This document shows positions 21,440 through 32,189 of a stretch of 64,000 nucleotides of DNA, piece by piece. The position numbers and the translations under genes were made by a program. The number at the start of each line of letters is the position of its first letter. Positions within the stretch are counted from its first letter, which is position 1. Origin of the DNA: Prorocentrum cordatum (Eukaryota > Sar > Dinophyceae > Prorocentrales > Prorocentraceae); the NCBI GenBank assembly GCA_963575745.1, contig CAUYUJ010018726.1, positions 434,496 through 498,495 on the forward strand, read 5' to 3'. The notes under the pieces were generated by a model. The model was given only the letters and a program-made list of their open reading frames with translations. It was not told the origin of the DNA and did no database searches.

Positions 21440-21665
21440 TTATTACCCCTCTGCCCTCTCATCCTTCTCCTCCTCCTCCTCTTCCTTTTCCTCCTCCGAG
21501 CACTCCTCATCGATCTCTGAATCGGTGTATTCCTTCTATATGTTCTTCCCGTCGTCGTCCTCCTCTTCCTCCTCCTCCCCCCCTCCCCCTCTTCCTCCTC
21601 CTCCTCTTCCTCCTCCTTCGCCCTCTCCTCCCCATCCTTCTCCCCATCCGCCTCCTCCCTGTAGT
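21440..21665. repeat. CTC-type microsatellite with embedded core
   Basis: TCC/CTC repeat containing TTCTATATGTTCTTCCCGTCG (in shortened form around 21534-21554), a variant of the core also found at 15.5, 16.5, 17.7 and 18.1 kb. Confidence 0.85.
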
Positions 21666-21925
21666 CGTGCCAGCTCGAGGGACTTCTCGCGGCCGCGCGC
21701 CGCCCGGGCTCGGCAGGACTAGGAATGGGCCCTTCCATTCGTTCCAGTTCGCGCCCAGCGATGACGGAGTCTCGCGTCGCCGCCCCTGCGCAGCGATGTC
21801 CTTCGTCTTGCCAGCGAGCGCCCTGGACAGGCCTATCAGGGCCTCAGCTCTCCGGCGAGGGCGGCGCTCGAGAACAAGTCGGGCGCTGAGCTCAAGAAGC
21901 TCACCGCAATGCTCGAGAACAAGTC

Positions 21926-21963
21926 GAGCTTAGCGCCCGACTCGCAAGTCGGGCGCTAAGCTC
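21926..21963. repeat. Perfect 17-bp inverted repeat
   Basis: GAGCTTAGCGCCCGACT at 21926-21942 pairs with its complement at 21947-21963 across a 4-base loop. It lies in a cluster of short repeats (AAGTCGGGCGCT, CTCGAGAACAAGTCG) at 21867-21990. It may be a cruciform or the hinge of a small inverted duplication; no terminator-like T run follows. Confidence 0.85.
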
Positions 21964-22049
21964 AAGTCGGGTGCTCGAGAACAAGTCGGGCCCACAGCCA
22001 CATGCGATCGTACTCGCCGTATCAACGCCGCGCGTTCGTCGCAGTTCAT

Positions 22050-22640
22050 GGGCCAGGCATCGGCAGCAACGGACAGCATCTCGAGGCCGCCGCCGCCCCA
22101 GGAGCTCACGAAGCTCGGTGACACCGAGGAGGGCGACATGCACGTGGAGGTCGCGTTCTCTGAGAGCTCCTCGGGCACTATCTGCACCAGCTGGAGGACC
22201 GGATGAACGACCGCAAGACCATCCTCATGGACATGCGAGTTGACGTCTTAGGTGTCAAGACGATGCGCGCCACCTCCATGGACGTCCAAGGCTACCCGCA
22301 TGAGGAGGCCTATGTCGCGTGCGCCAGCAAGTCCATCCAGGTCGACAGCCAGACGCACGAGAAATGATACAGTCCCAGCGCCAAGATCGGCAGCAATGCG
22401 TTGTCCGACGATCTGTTGGACCCAGACGAAACCTTCAAGACGATCGTCTTCGAACCAGTCGATGACGGCATTGCCAGCCAAATGGAGGCGGCCGAGGATC
22501 ACGCCCAGAGCCCCTCGGCGCGCACGCGGGGGCGGCCAAGTTCGTCGCCGACGCCATCAGGTCAGTAGAGTCCCACGGAGTCATGGGTCGAGTCGGACGC
22601 GGTGCAAGCATGGATTTGCCGAACAAACAGGGTTACCCTA
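22050..22640 (+). other. Possible decayed coding segment, unrecognised
   Basis: Stitched frames around 22195-22560 read as an acidic, helical protein (for example DPDETFKTIVFEPVDDGIAS near 22418) interrupted by stops. The composition looks coding, but I do not recognise a family. Confidence 0.25.
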
Positions 22641-23015
22641 CATGTTATTAAAACGCTTTTTTATACTACTAGTTCCCCCCCTCGTGCCGTCCTCCCTCGT
22701 CCTCCCTCGCCCTCGTCCTTCGTCCTCCCTCGGCTCTGCTGTCCTCGAGAGTTCGGCTCCAAGCTCTTGAGGTCCCAGGGGCCTTTCTGCGGAGCCGTTC
22801 CTTTTTGACAGATTGCACCTGTCGGGCGTCGCCCGACGGCCTGGCCATCCCGCGCGGGGGGCCGCGATTTTGCCACCGCGAGAGCTTGGCGGCACCTCGG
22901 GGCCTGCGCGGTCGGCTGGATGGCGCCCGACCTTGCCGACGAGGGCCGCCCGCTCATCTGAGGAGCGGAGGCCGACGAGCATTCCGCGCCGCGCGGGGGT
23001 GACTGCGAGGACGCG

Positions 23016-23700
23016 GTGGAGATCATCATCCCAGGGGCCAAGGCGGCGGTCGCCATGGCTCCGTGGGCGCGGCGGGGCAGGATCTACCTGAGGACGGGCA
23101 GCAGCTCTGGCAGCGTGATGCTGCTCATCAGCAAAGCGGGGAGGTCGAACAGCGCGGTCTGGGCATGCGCCGACCCGACGCTGCGCGTCCAGATCGCGAA
23201 CGTCCGCGACAAAGACCGAGTCTTCACGCACGAAGCCCAGGGCGGGGATCCCATGGACGGAGCACCCTGGGCTGAATGCGGCCTCGAGGGGCCTCGCGCT
23301 GGCGGCCTCGGAGAAGCTCGTCGCGAGGCGCGAGCTCGAGTCCGAGGGGGCGCCCACAAGGCCCCTCCTAAGGGGAAGCCGCCGCCGAAGGGCAAAATGG
23401 CAGGCAAGAAGGATCACCTCGTGTCGTGGGCCATCGGCGGCATCTTCAACACGGTGAGTTTCATGTTGCTGCGCCGCTCTGGTGGGCTCTGCGCGGCGGG
23501 CGTGTTCTTGGGCCGGCGCGCCTGGCGCGTGCTCGGATTGGGCCCCGCGCTCAAGTCGGCCCACGACGCGGTCCTCTTCGCGGGCGAGGCGGCCCAAGAA
23601 GCTGAGCACTACTACGAGATGGCCGAGGAGATGTGGGAGAGTGGGAGCTCGAGACGCTCGTCGCTGCGCGCTGGCGGGACTAGGGTCACCGAGTGCGCTG
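23016..23700 (+). pseudogene. Possible ORF1 region of YR retroelement 2
   Basis: A GTG-initiated frame, open upstream, runs into the RT region. It encodes an Ala/Gly-rich protein with a Lys/Pro tract (KAPPKGKPPPKGKMAGKK, about 23355-23410) of nucleic-acid-binding character. Its position directly 5' of the RT suggests a gag-like role; no zinc knuckle is seen. The assignment rests mainly on context. Confidence 0.35.
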
Positions 23701-24360
23701 GGTTCATTGGATGTGCCCCCCGACGTTCTAGGCGCGAAGGAGCTCTTCTCGCTCGCGGGGGACATTCCAGATTGGTTTTACAGGCTGAGGTGGAACAAGA
23801 AGTTAGCGGAGTACTGCGTGCTGGAGGATCTTTCCCCAATAGAGCTGTGGAAGTATTCTTGCGAAATGGGGAGGCAGATCGAGGAGCCCTCGCCGACGAG
23901 CGTGGGTGTTGGAGCCATCGCTCCCGTGATGGGTCATTCCTGGGCTGTGTTCTTGGCCCACCCCTGCCTCACCGAGAGCTTCAGAAACGTGCAGGGCTAC
24001 GAGATGGAGGAGCTGGCGCACGGTCGGCCGAAACCGTCCTTCGAGAGAGCTTCTCTGATCCTCATGCCCTACTTCGACGACTACATCGGCTGCAGGATCT
24101 TGGAGTCGGGGGACGGCGACATTCAGATAGACAAGGACATCGTGAAGGTCTCGCTGGAGGCGAAGGGGCTGCAGGTGCACAAGGAGGACTGGGGACATGG
24201 GAGGACGAAGGGACTGGGTTTGACCATCCGTGGCCGCCCGGACACCGCCATGATGCAGCCCGAGAAGATGAAGGAGTTAGTTCTGGCGACGGAGGCCATC
24301 GTGATAGCTGGGAGCACCGCGCCATCACGTCTGTCTTATTCGTTCGGGATGTGGACTTGA
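23700..24360 (+). pseudogene. Reverse transcriptase of YR retroelement 2
   Basis: This frame ends at a TGA at 24358-24360. Visible RT palm boxes: GDIPDWFYRLRWNKKL (motif A region), PVMGHSWAVFLAH (motif B), PYFDDYIG (motif C with the catalytic DD, about 24068-24090), and a GLQVHKED segment with downstream GLGLTIRG (motifs D/E). The protein copies RNA into DNA. The sequence type agrees with DIRS-like elements, supported by the RNase H and tyrosine recombinase downstream on the same strand. The N-terminal fingers are not recognisable in this frame, and the frame closes before RNase H, so it is broken. Confidence 0.75.
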
Positions 24361-24660
24361 TCTCTTATTATATCTCGATCTGGCTTCGCAATCCTCAACT
24401 CGATCTACCAATGGGCCCAGAGCCACCTGACCGACGAGCGAGGGGAAAATTTGACGATGCCCCAGGGCGTCGCGTCGGAGCTGATGGCCCCCTCGAGCCT
24501 TTCGGTCTACTTTACCTCCAATCTCGAGGCCGACTGGAACCCCAAGGCCTTCATGACGGACGCGTCCGAGGAGGGCTACGGCATCGCGCAGACGGAGGCT
24601 ACCTCCGGCCGCGTGTCGTCGGGAGGTGGGCAAGGGGGACCACCGGGTCTGGGCAGTGAG
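24361..24660 (+). pseudogene. RNase H, N-terminal part, YR retroelement 2
   Basis: After the RT stop, the reading resumes in another phase. FMTDASEEGYGI (about 24553-24590) is the first RNase H strand with its catalytic aspartate. The enzyme degrades the RNA of the RNA-DNA hybrid. The rest of the domain is displaced about 800 bp downstream. Confidence 0.6.
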
Positions 24661-24699
24661 GACCGAGGAGGCTTTTGGGGAGATCGCGGGGGAGGTCGA

Positions 24700-25243
24700 G
24701 ATGGCGGGTCAGGAGGACGACGAGGTAGTCCGACCGCCCGCGGGGATACCAGGCTTCCTCGAGCTCTACTCAGGCATCGAGACGCTCACGGACGACGCGA
24801 GGGCGTTGAAGGGCATTTGGCGCGACGCCTCTGATATTTTGCGTGGCCCCAACTACGAGCAGATGGCCCCGACTGAGCTCGAGCGGCTCTTCGGGCGCAT
24901 CAGGGGGCGCTGGTGGTGGACAGCCCGCCTACATCCCAACAAGAACGTCATCGCGCACCACGCGGCGCTGGAGGTGGCGAAGCTGATGCACAAGGAAGGG
25001 CTCCTCTGCACAGCGCTCATACGGCACACAAGGTTTATCGACGAGATCTGGTCCGACTTTTTGGAGCTGGACGGGGTATACGGCTACACCTGTAGCAACT
25101 CACACTGGGAAGGGGCTGCTAGCGACGGACGACGAGCGGTTCTCGAGGGTCAGCAGTGTGAAAAGAGCTTGGGACCTCTTCACACACAGTGGAGACGGAG
25201 TTCAGCTACGGAACTGTTTGGCGGCAAGTGCATTGCGAGGTAG
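24700..25243 (+). pseudogene. Methyltransferase-like segment inside YR retroelement 2
   Basis: The frame (24626-25243) shows FLELYSGIETLT (compare FLEVFSGSGRLG at 1.16 kb), a GPNYEQ stretch (compare GPEYDL there) and MAPTELERLFGRIRGRWWW, then a Trp/Glu-containing tail. The spacing of the first two boxes parallels the methyltransferase-like domain at 1140-1790. The PC and ENP boxes are not preserved. It lies between the two halves of RNase H, which is odd. It may be a captured domain, a nested fragment or a diverged RNase H insert; the assignment is tentative. Confidence 0.35.
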
Positions 25244-25369
25244 CGACGGAGATCTCGCCCGACTGGTGCAGGGTCACCGCGGGGGCACGGGGAAGGATCG
25301 AGCGGGGCCAGCTGAAGACCGTGCGCGCGAGGGGGCAGGCGCTGCCCGCCTGTGCTTCGCGGACGACGG

Positions 25370-25700
25370 TTTCGAGATGGGCCTTGCTCTTCCGAGGGAA
25401 GTGGGCCAAGTAGGAGCACGACAACATCCTCGAGCTGCGCGCGATCGTTACAATGCTTCGCCACCTTTCCCGAACACGGCCTTGCTGGGGCAAGGGGGCG
25501 TTGGTGTTCTCGGACTCTTTGGTATCCGTGGGAGCGTTGGCGAAGGGGCGTTCATCGGCGGCTGGCTTACTGCGTCTGGCGAGGCAGGCCGCGGCGGCGG
25601 TACTCGTCTGCGGCATCAAGCTGCACCTGAGGTGGGTCGCCTCGGAGGACACCGTGGCCGATGGACCGAGTCGGGGACTGGGCGTCGGAGCAGCGGAGGC
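25370..25700 (+). pseudogene. RNase H, C-terminal part, YR retroelement 2
   Basis: Across an in-frame TAG near 25411 the sequence reads ELRAIVTMLRHLSR (second catalytic acid region), VFSDSLVSVGALAKGR (third, SDS) and LRWVASEDTVADGPSRG (the final W-S-E-x-x-AD box). This is the standard C-terminal half of a retroelement RNase H, with the strong ADGPSRG ending seen in DIRS-like and Ty3-like elements. It precedes the recombinase. Confidence 0.7.
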
Positions 25701-25984
25701 GACGAAGGAGGAGCACAAATGGCGGTGCACCCCGAAGGCGCTGAGGGCGACGCTCGGGAGGATCTGATCGGGACGTGCATTGCAGGGTCCTGCGATGATG
25801 GCGGTGACGCCTCTCGGGTGAAGCCTGACGCGTTGGACGGGCCCGAGGAGTGGGTCTTCGTGCATCGCTCCCACGCGGCGGCGAGGTCACGGCCTTCTTG
25901 GGCCTTCCTGCTTCTCTTCGGTTTAGTGCACTCCGTCGGGGCAGTCCGTCCATCATCGAGGCCACCGCCGCTGAAGACGTAGAG

Positions 25985-27097
25985 GCGCGCTGGCCTGGAC
26001 GAACGCACCCAGCGACAAGCTGGAGTTCAACAACAGATTGACGATCCACGCGGTCGACGACAAGACCAACCTCGCGCGCGAGAAGGCCGCCAGGGAGTTC
26101 CTCATCGATGCCAAGCGCCCGGGTGCCCCCTTCGAGGCGGTGCACCAGCGCGACAAGGGTTTTGGCAGCATACCTAGTGGATCAGTGTTACGTACGCGGA
26201 CTTGAATACGGGAGCGGCAGTGTGACATTCAATGGTGTTATGCACATCTTTGCGGATCATCGCAATTTCTTGCCGCTCTCCGCGAGGGCTCTGAAGGCGC
26301 GGGGGCGGCAGCAGCAGGTGCAGGAGGGGCAGCCCATCCCGCTCCAGGGGGTTGCCCTGGCCGTGGCGGACTTGCGCAAGCACGGGTTACCCCTCGAGGC
26401 CTGCGCCGTCGTCGTCCAGCTCGACGGGCGGCTGAGGGAGCAGGGCTGGGCAGGTCTCAGGGGGCGCGACGTGGGCGTCGACAAGTCTGGCCGCATGGCG
26501 CCTCTCCTGGGAGACCGTTCCAGGGGCGAGAAGGTCAAGACGGGCTCGGGCCAGGGCGTCGAGCTGACGACAGAGCTCGCGAAGGGGATCATGAAGTGCC
26601 TGATCGACGGCCTGGGCCCCGACGACCTCGCGTTCCCCGTCGCGCCAGACAAGTACAGGAAGGAGTGGAACGCCAGCCTCAGCAGGCTGGAGTTGGAGGA
26701 GTTCGGCCCCCCGCACGGCCTCCGTCACGCGGGGGCCGCGCACTTCGTGGCAAACGGAGGGGACCTGGAGGTTGCGAGGAGGAAGGGCCGCTGGAGCACG
26801 TCCAGCGCGCTCCAGCGCTACACCAAGACGCGCGTCCTGATCCAGAGGCGTGCTATCATGACCCACAGAGACATTCGTGAGGGTGAGCAGTTCTGGCAGG
26901 CTCCAGGCATGGCCATGGCCGCCGCGCTGGAGAAGTCCAAGGTGGCGCGGAGGCCACTTGCTGCTCGCCTTGCCCGCGCCCTGCGGGCCTTGAAGGGCGA
27001 CTCCCTGCCGCTCGGCTGCGCCGCTGCCGAGCCAAGGCCCGAAGTGGCCGGGCCCAGGACGGGCATCAAAGCTATACTTACAAGGCGCAGTTCGTAG
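25985..27097 (+). pseudogene. Tyrosine recombinase of YR retroelement 2
   Basis: The N-terminal helices start near 25985 in one phase and shift near 26160 into the frame ending at 27097. Catalytic boxes: LREQGWAGLRGRDV (first Arg, about 26428-26470), a GEKVKTGSG lysine strand, GPPHGLRHAGAAH (HxxR, about 26705-26745) and GRWSTSSALQRYTK (second H/W position and the tyrosine, about 26788-26830). Lengths and order agree with a retroelement YR. It would mediate integration of a circular DNA intermediate without target duplication. A C-terminal tail of about 90 residues, Ala/Arg-rich, follows; no methyltransferase frame is seen after it, unlike at 1.1 and 54.6 kb. Confidence 0.75.
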
Positions 27098-27099
27098 CT

Positions 27100-27825
27100 C
27101 CCCATTACTTCGAATGAGAATGAATGAGTGTTGGTTTTGGGGGATCCCAAATACTGTGCCTAAGCTGGGGGGGTCATGATCAGATGCCCTGCTCTTTCGC
27201 CCCTCCCTCCCGCCCACCCTTTGTGCTACGTACTGCGATGTGCAATATTTAGGGCCTTCGGCCAGGAAGGGCTGGTTGGCCTGTGTGGGGTGTTTCCGCA
27301 CGTGGACTCTTTGGGCCTGGAGGGTTACTTGGGATGCCAGGTCTGGAACCGATTTTTTGGAGGCCCATTTCGGGCTCGTGCTGGTCCCGCGCGGGGACGT
27401 TCGAACATACTTTGGGACACGCGGCCCCACGCTCGCTCTCGTCTGGACTCGCCTCTCGTACCGCTGCTGTGTCAGATATTCCTATTGCTTGTCTGTATTA
27501 TTTCAAGCCTGACGGTGCATGCGTGCGCCGCCTGACCCCCTTCAGCTCTGGCACGTGGGATCCCGTGAACAGCGTTGTTTAAAAGCTGTTTCTCAGGGGG
27601 CGCTCCATCCATGGCGACGTCATTGTCATCCTAGATCCGCTCGCCAGCGCAAAACCCAACCCAGCCGACATATGGTACGGGCGACAGAATGGAGTTCTGA
27701 TTCCCGGCTAACCTGCAGAAAATTCTTGGCAGCTAGGTACAGTGCGCCTCTTCCCCCCAAGGCGTCAGGAGGCCCGCCGTCGGCCGCCCGAGCTCGCAGC
27801 CAGAGCGAACCAGCTCCGAACCCAT
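27100..27825. other. Region without recognisable gene
   Basis: Possible 3' end of YR retroelement 2. Frames of up to 190 codons occur but run into the following CTC repeat and have no motif. Confidence 0.45.
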
Positions 27826-28015
27826 GTCCAATCCAATCCTCCCCCTCCATTTTCTCCTCCTCCTTTTCTTTTTCGTTCTCTTCAAACTTGGTCTTCTCGT
27901 TGTCGTCCTCCTCCTCCTTCTCCTCCTCCTCCTGCTCCTCCTCCTCTTCTTCCTCCTCCTCCTGCTCTTTTTCGTTATCCTCCTTCTGCTCGTCGTCCTC
28001 CTCCTTTTCCCCTGC
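27826..28015. repeat. CTC-type microsatellite
   Basis: About 190 bp of CTC repeat with a TTTTCGTTATCCTCC segment also present in the 15.5-kb block. Confidence 0.9.
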
Positions 28016-30695
28016 GATCCAAGGACAACTGCTCCTATCTAGTCACTGCTGTGGAGCTCCCTGCTACGAGGGACTCCAAATGCCCATGCTCACCCTTTAG
28101 CGGATCATGTTGGCGCCACATTATTTTTCAGCACCCTTGGCCGCAGCGCCGCGCCTGAGGCGCACCCGCCTGCCGTGCGGTTACAGTTGTTGGCCACCGT
28201 CATCGTAGTCGCCGTGGTTGTGCCGGGGCTGTTTCTTTTCTCTACCGGGACCTCGCGCCCTCACGAGGCGCGCGCGTGGCCAATCCAGGAATCGAGAAAT
28301 CCGATCCTCCCCCTCCACCCCTCCCCCTCCTGGTCCCCTCCCCGCCACCGAGGCGGGTGCTCCTGACGCCCGCGTCGAGCCCTGCGGGAAACTGGGCCTT
28401 CGACGTGACGCCCCGCCGGCTGGTCTCGGGGCTGCTGACCGAGCACCGTGCCGGCCCTGCCACCTCGAGGGGTTCTCGTCGGCGTCGCGGCATTTTCGTC
28501 GCTTCCGCAGGTCTGATCATCCCCAGGATGTTTTTTCCAGCAGCTGCGCCTCGCCGACAGCGTGCCGAGGGGGCCGGGATCGTCCCGAGCGGCCGCTGGA
28601 GGCCCCAGTGCGGGCCCGAAAGCCATTTCCGCTCAGCTCGGACGCTGCAATTCTCCTAGATCCCGGCGTCTTTTTTTTGGGGGGGGGTTCTCTGAATTTC
28701 GGCTTCCGGGTGCCGTTTTCGGGGACCTTGGGCCATCCGGGGTCGGCACAGGGCGGAAAGCTGGCCCCGGGGAAGAGGTCGGGACCCTGCTGGGGTTGCG
28801 GGCCGGAAATCTCATCTTCGGATGCCTGGGCCTGGCCAGGCCGAGAGAACGGTCTTGGAGGTGCCCCCTAAGGGCTTGACGACAATTCTCCAGTCGACTT
28901 GTGAGGACCACGCTGGATAGATCCGGGTGAGTGCAGACAAAGCCTGGCACATCCAGACACATCAACAAAACCTCCACGGAAATGTTGAGCAAACCGTGGC
29001 CACTCCAGCTCGAGCCGAAGGACGGCAGAAGTCCTTAGGCCCTTAGCGACAGGCCTCCAGAGGCCCACAGAGCTCTCCAGAGCTCCTGGGCCTTTGCGTG
29101 GAGGCCCCCAGAGGTCCTCAGAAGCTCCGAGGCCCCCGCAGGCCCCTGCGGAGGCCCCTCGAGGACTCCGGAGACCCCCCCCCCCCGCCGACCTTCCGAT
29201 CTGTGCGCTGCAAGTCTTTCACAGCGAGCGATCTCCACGGCGGTCCGGCTCGAAAAATTACGCAGGAAGATGGGACTAGGGCTCTGGTCGTGATTTCTCT
29301 GCTATAGTGCGTTTTTGGGCAACATCGGACCTCAGGCAAGAGCAGAGAGCGGAGGTCTCCGGAGGCTTCCCCGAGGCTCCGAGATCCCTGGAATTCCCTG
29401 GAGGCTTCCCCGAGGCCTCTGGAGATGTCCAGGTGCCGCAGGGCGACCATGCAAAGACGTTGTTCTTCTTCGGTGCGCACGCACTTGTTGGAGCAGGAGA
29501 GGGGGAACTGATGGGAACACGCTGAGCAAAACGCGTGTCCTGGTCCCTCGGAGGGCGGCGGGGCCTCCACGGACCGAGAGGGGCCTGTGCGAGGCTCGCG
29601 GGCGGGAAACGCATCTCCACATCTGCGCCCCCGTGGTTTGGGCGCCCACGAGGCGGCCTTGCTCGGATGCCCCGCGTGAAACGCGTCCGTGGGATCGAGT
29701 ACGGCCGCTTCGAGTCGTGTCGACGCGGCGGCGACCCCGCCGCGGGCGTTCAAGGCTAGCGCTGCCAGGGGCACAGGCTTGGCCCATTTTGAACGCTCTG
29801 GCGATCGAAACGCCGCCGATCGTTTTTAGGTTGAAGAACGATCCACGCGGTGTCAGAAACCAACGCCGAAGTCGTCACGACACGAACCTGCAGTGTCAAT
29901 GGGATCCCGCCTCGGTGTCAAGACCCCGAGAGCGCGGACCCCAGACATCCGACGGTGTGCCGTTTTCAAAGCGCGGCCCCAGGGAGGTCCCGGCCCTCTC
30001 TCTCCCTTGGGCAGGCCTTTCTGCGCCCCTGGAGCCCGGCAAGGCCGAGGTCGAGGAAAAGCGCCCAGATTGAAAAGGCACATACGGTCATCAATTTTTG
30101 CTTAGCGTATCTCTCCGCCGGTTCTGGCCCACCACGCTTCGGCGCGATACGCTAACCACGTCCACAATTCCAGGCGTCAGCGTCTGGAGCTCTGCCCAGC
30201 CTCCCGCCTGGCGGAGCGGAGCGACGCTGTGTCAGCTCACCTGGTGTAGCATGTCGTTGGGACTGCCGCCGCGACGCGCAAAGCGAAAGTTCCCGACTGT
30301 ATCGTTGGATGCCGTGGTACAGTGGGGGCCCATGCCAAGAAACAGCCTGCTTGCCTCCAGGGTGCCCTGGACTTCTTGGGTTTCGATGGCTTTGCCACGG
30401 AAAGCGGGACGTTCCCACGCCAAAAATCGATGGGCGTCCTGGGGTCTCAGGGTTAAGTTTCTTGCGGAAGGTTTCTTGTGGACTGGCCCCCGCTGTCCGG
30501 ATGTGTTCGTCCCTCGTGCGAGGCATCGGAGGGGGCCCTGGTGCGGCTGTACCCCGAGAAGGCCGCGGCCGCACGCTGAGCCCTCTGGCCGCCTCAGGGG
30601 TGTGCCGATGCGTCGGTGGGAGCGCCCTCCTCGCCCTCCGCCGACTCCTCCTTGCACATCCTGCCTCTGAGGCGGTGGGCCTCCTTGCCCCTCCT
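28016..30695. other. Region without recognisable gene, with short minisatellites
   Basis: GC-rich sequence with GAGGCCCC/CCTCCAGAGG minisatellite at about 29040-29170 and a GGAGGCTTCCCCGAGG repeat at 29360-29425. Many overlapping frames of 70-250 codons exist on both strands with no recognised domain. Confidence 0.45.
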
Positions 30696-30699
30696 ACCT

Positions 30700-30870
30700 G
30701 GTGGTCCTGCCCCCTCCTCCTCCTTCCCTCCCCTCCCTCCTCCAATCTTCTCCTCCTTCCCTCCCTCCTCCTGCCTCCTCTCCTCCCTCCCTTCTCTCCT
30801 CCTCCTCCTCCTCCTCCTCTTCCCTTCTCTCCTCCTCCTCCTCCTCCTCCTCCTCCTCCTCCTCCTCTAG
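30700..30870. repeat. CTC-type microsatellite
   Basis: About 170 bp of CTC repeat, directly followed by a segment shared with 15.75 kb and then the 83-bp satellite. Confidence 0.92.
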
Positions 30871-30969
30871 CCATGTTCCCTATAGATAACCCCTCCTTGT
30901 CGCACCCTTTGGCGTGTCGGGAGGGTGGCCTTTGCGTTTCGCCGGAGGCTTCTTCACCATGTATGGCAG

Positions 30970-31720
30970 TGGTGATAAATATTTGCAACATCTACAAGAA
31001 TGTAGCACATGTCGCTTTCAAAGTAGAGCTATCGGATCAGCGCCGCGCACATTCGTCTAAACAACTGTAGTTACACGGGTGGAGGGCAGTTCTTTTTGAA
31101 CATGGAGTTCGTGCTTCAGCGGGCTTTGCATTCGTCCAAAGCGATTGCAGTAGATGTAGGGCGGGAGGCGGCTCCTTTTCAAAGTTGGGTTCTCGCCGTA
31201 GCGCCGTGCGCATTCATGTTGACATCTTGCAGTAGTTGCAGGGGAGGGTGGAGGTTGATTTCTTCTCTAAGTGACGCTCTCGCCTTCGCGTGGCGCACAT
31301 TCGTCACACAAGGACTACAACAGATACGGGGAGAGAGGACGCTCTCGATTGAGTCTCCCTGAAAATCTAGAAGACCACGAAGTTGATCATACTTAGCAGC
31401 TGCGCGGATGGAGGGTGGCGCTTTTTCAAAATGGGCCTTCCGCCTGAGACGTTCTCGATATTCACGGCCAGAATTGCAAGCTTGTGCAACGCTTACTGTA
31501 CACGTGTTGGGGCGGTCCTTTTTTTCCAATATGGGAATGTAGCTGGACACCTCGTTGAGCTGCTTGGTCATACTATTCTCGCGCTCGCTGCTCGTATTCG
31601 CTAGAAGGATGCAAGACAGCCCCTTTTCATAATGGGGCTCTCGCCTGAATGGCAGACCCGGAGGGCGCTGGTCTTTCAAGAGTGGCGCGTCTTCAAGTCG
31701 AAAGGCAGGCTTGCAGGGAT
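30970..31720 (+). repeat. ~83-bp degenerate tandem satellite, block 2
   Basis: Units with an AGCGCCGCGCACATTCGTC-like core at about 31038, 31117, 31199 and 31286, spacing 79-87 bp, then more diverged units to about 31.7 kb. Each unit has a G-rich GGAGGG element and a TTTTCAAA element. It is the same family as 15.83-16.14 kb. Confidence 0.8.
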
Positions 31721-32189
31721 GTGTGAGGGGTGACTTTGCACGAGTTCGCTTTTCCTCTTCCCTTTTCATCCGCATCATCCGTCTGCTGTTTTCTGCGCGT
31801 GTACGTTTGTGCTCACATGCATCCACCCATTAATTTCTGTGGATCCTGCCAAGAGGCCCCTGAGAGGCATCCCAAGAGCCCCTCCTATGCATCCCAGAGG
31901 CTCTTGGCCCACCAGATAACTTTTACGACCGCCGCAAGTTATCATTAATTCTGCAAGCCGGCGGACTTGCGTAAGCCACTTTGAAGTTTGCTGTTCGCAC
32001 TGCAGGGGCGGAAGAGGGGAAGGGGCGGCCCCTGATGACGGTTGAAGTGACGACGATGATGCAGACGGTTGCACGTTGCGTGTCGCGCGCGCCCTCTGTG
32101 CGCGATCTTGCTGGTTGCTGGCCATGGCGGCGGCGCGTTGCGGAGTGATTGCCGCGGGCATGCTTGCGCCCCTACACGCACGCCCCAAC

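Noticed and set aside
22638-23765. 375-codon minus-strand frame
   Set aside because: It is the complement of the element's coding strand in a GC-rich region; Arg/Ala/Pro-rich with no motif.
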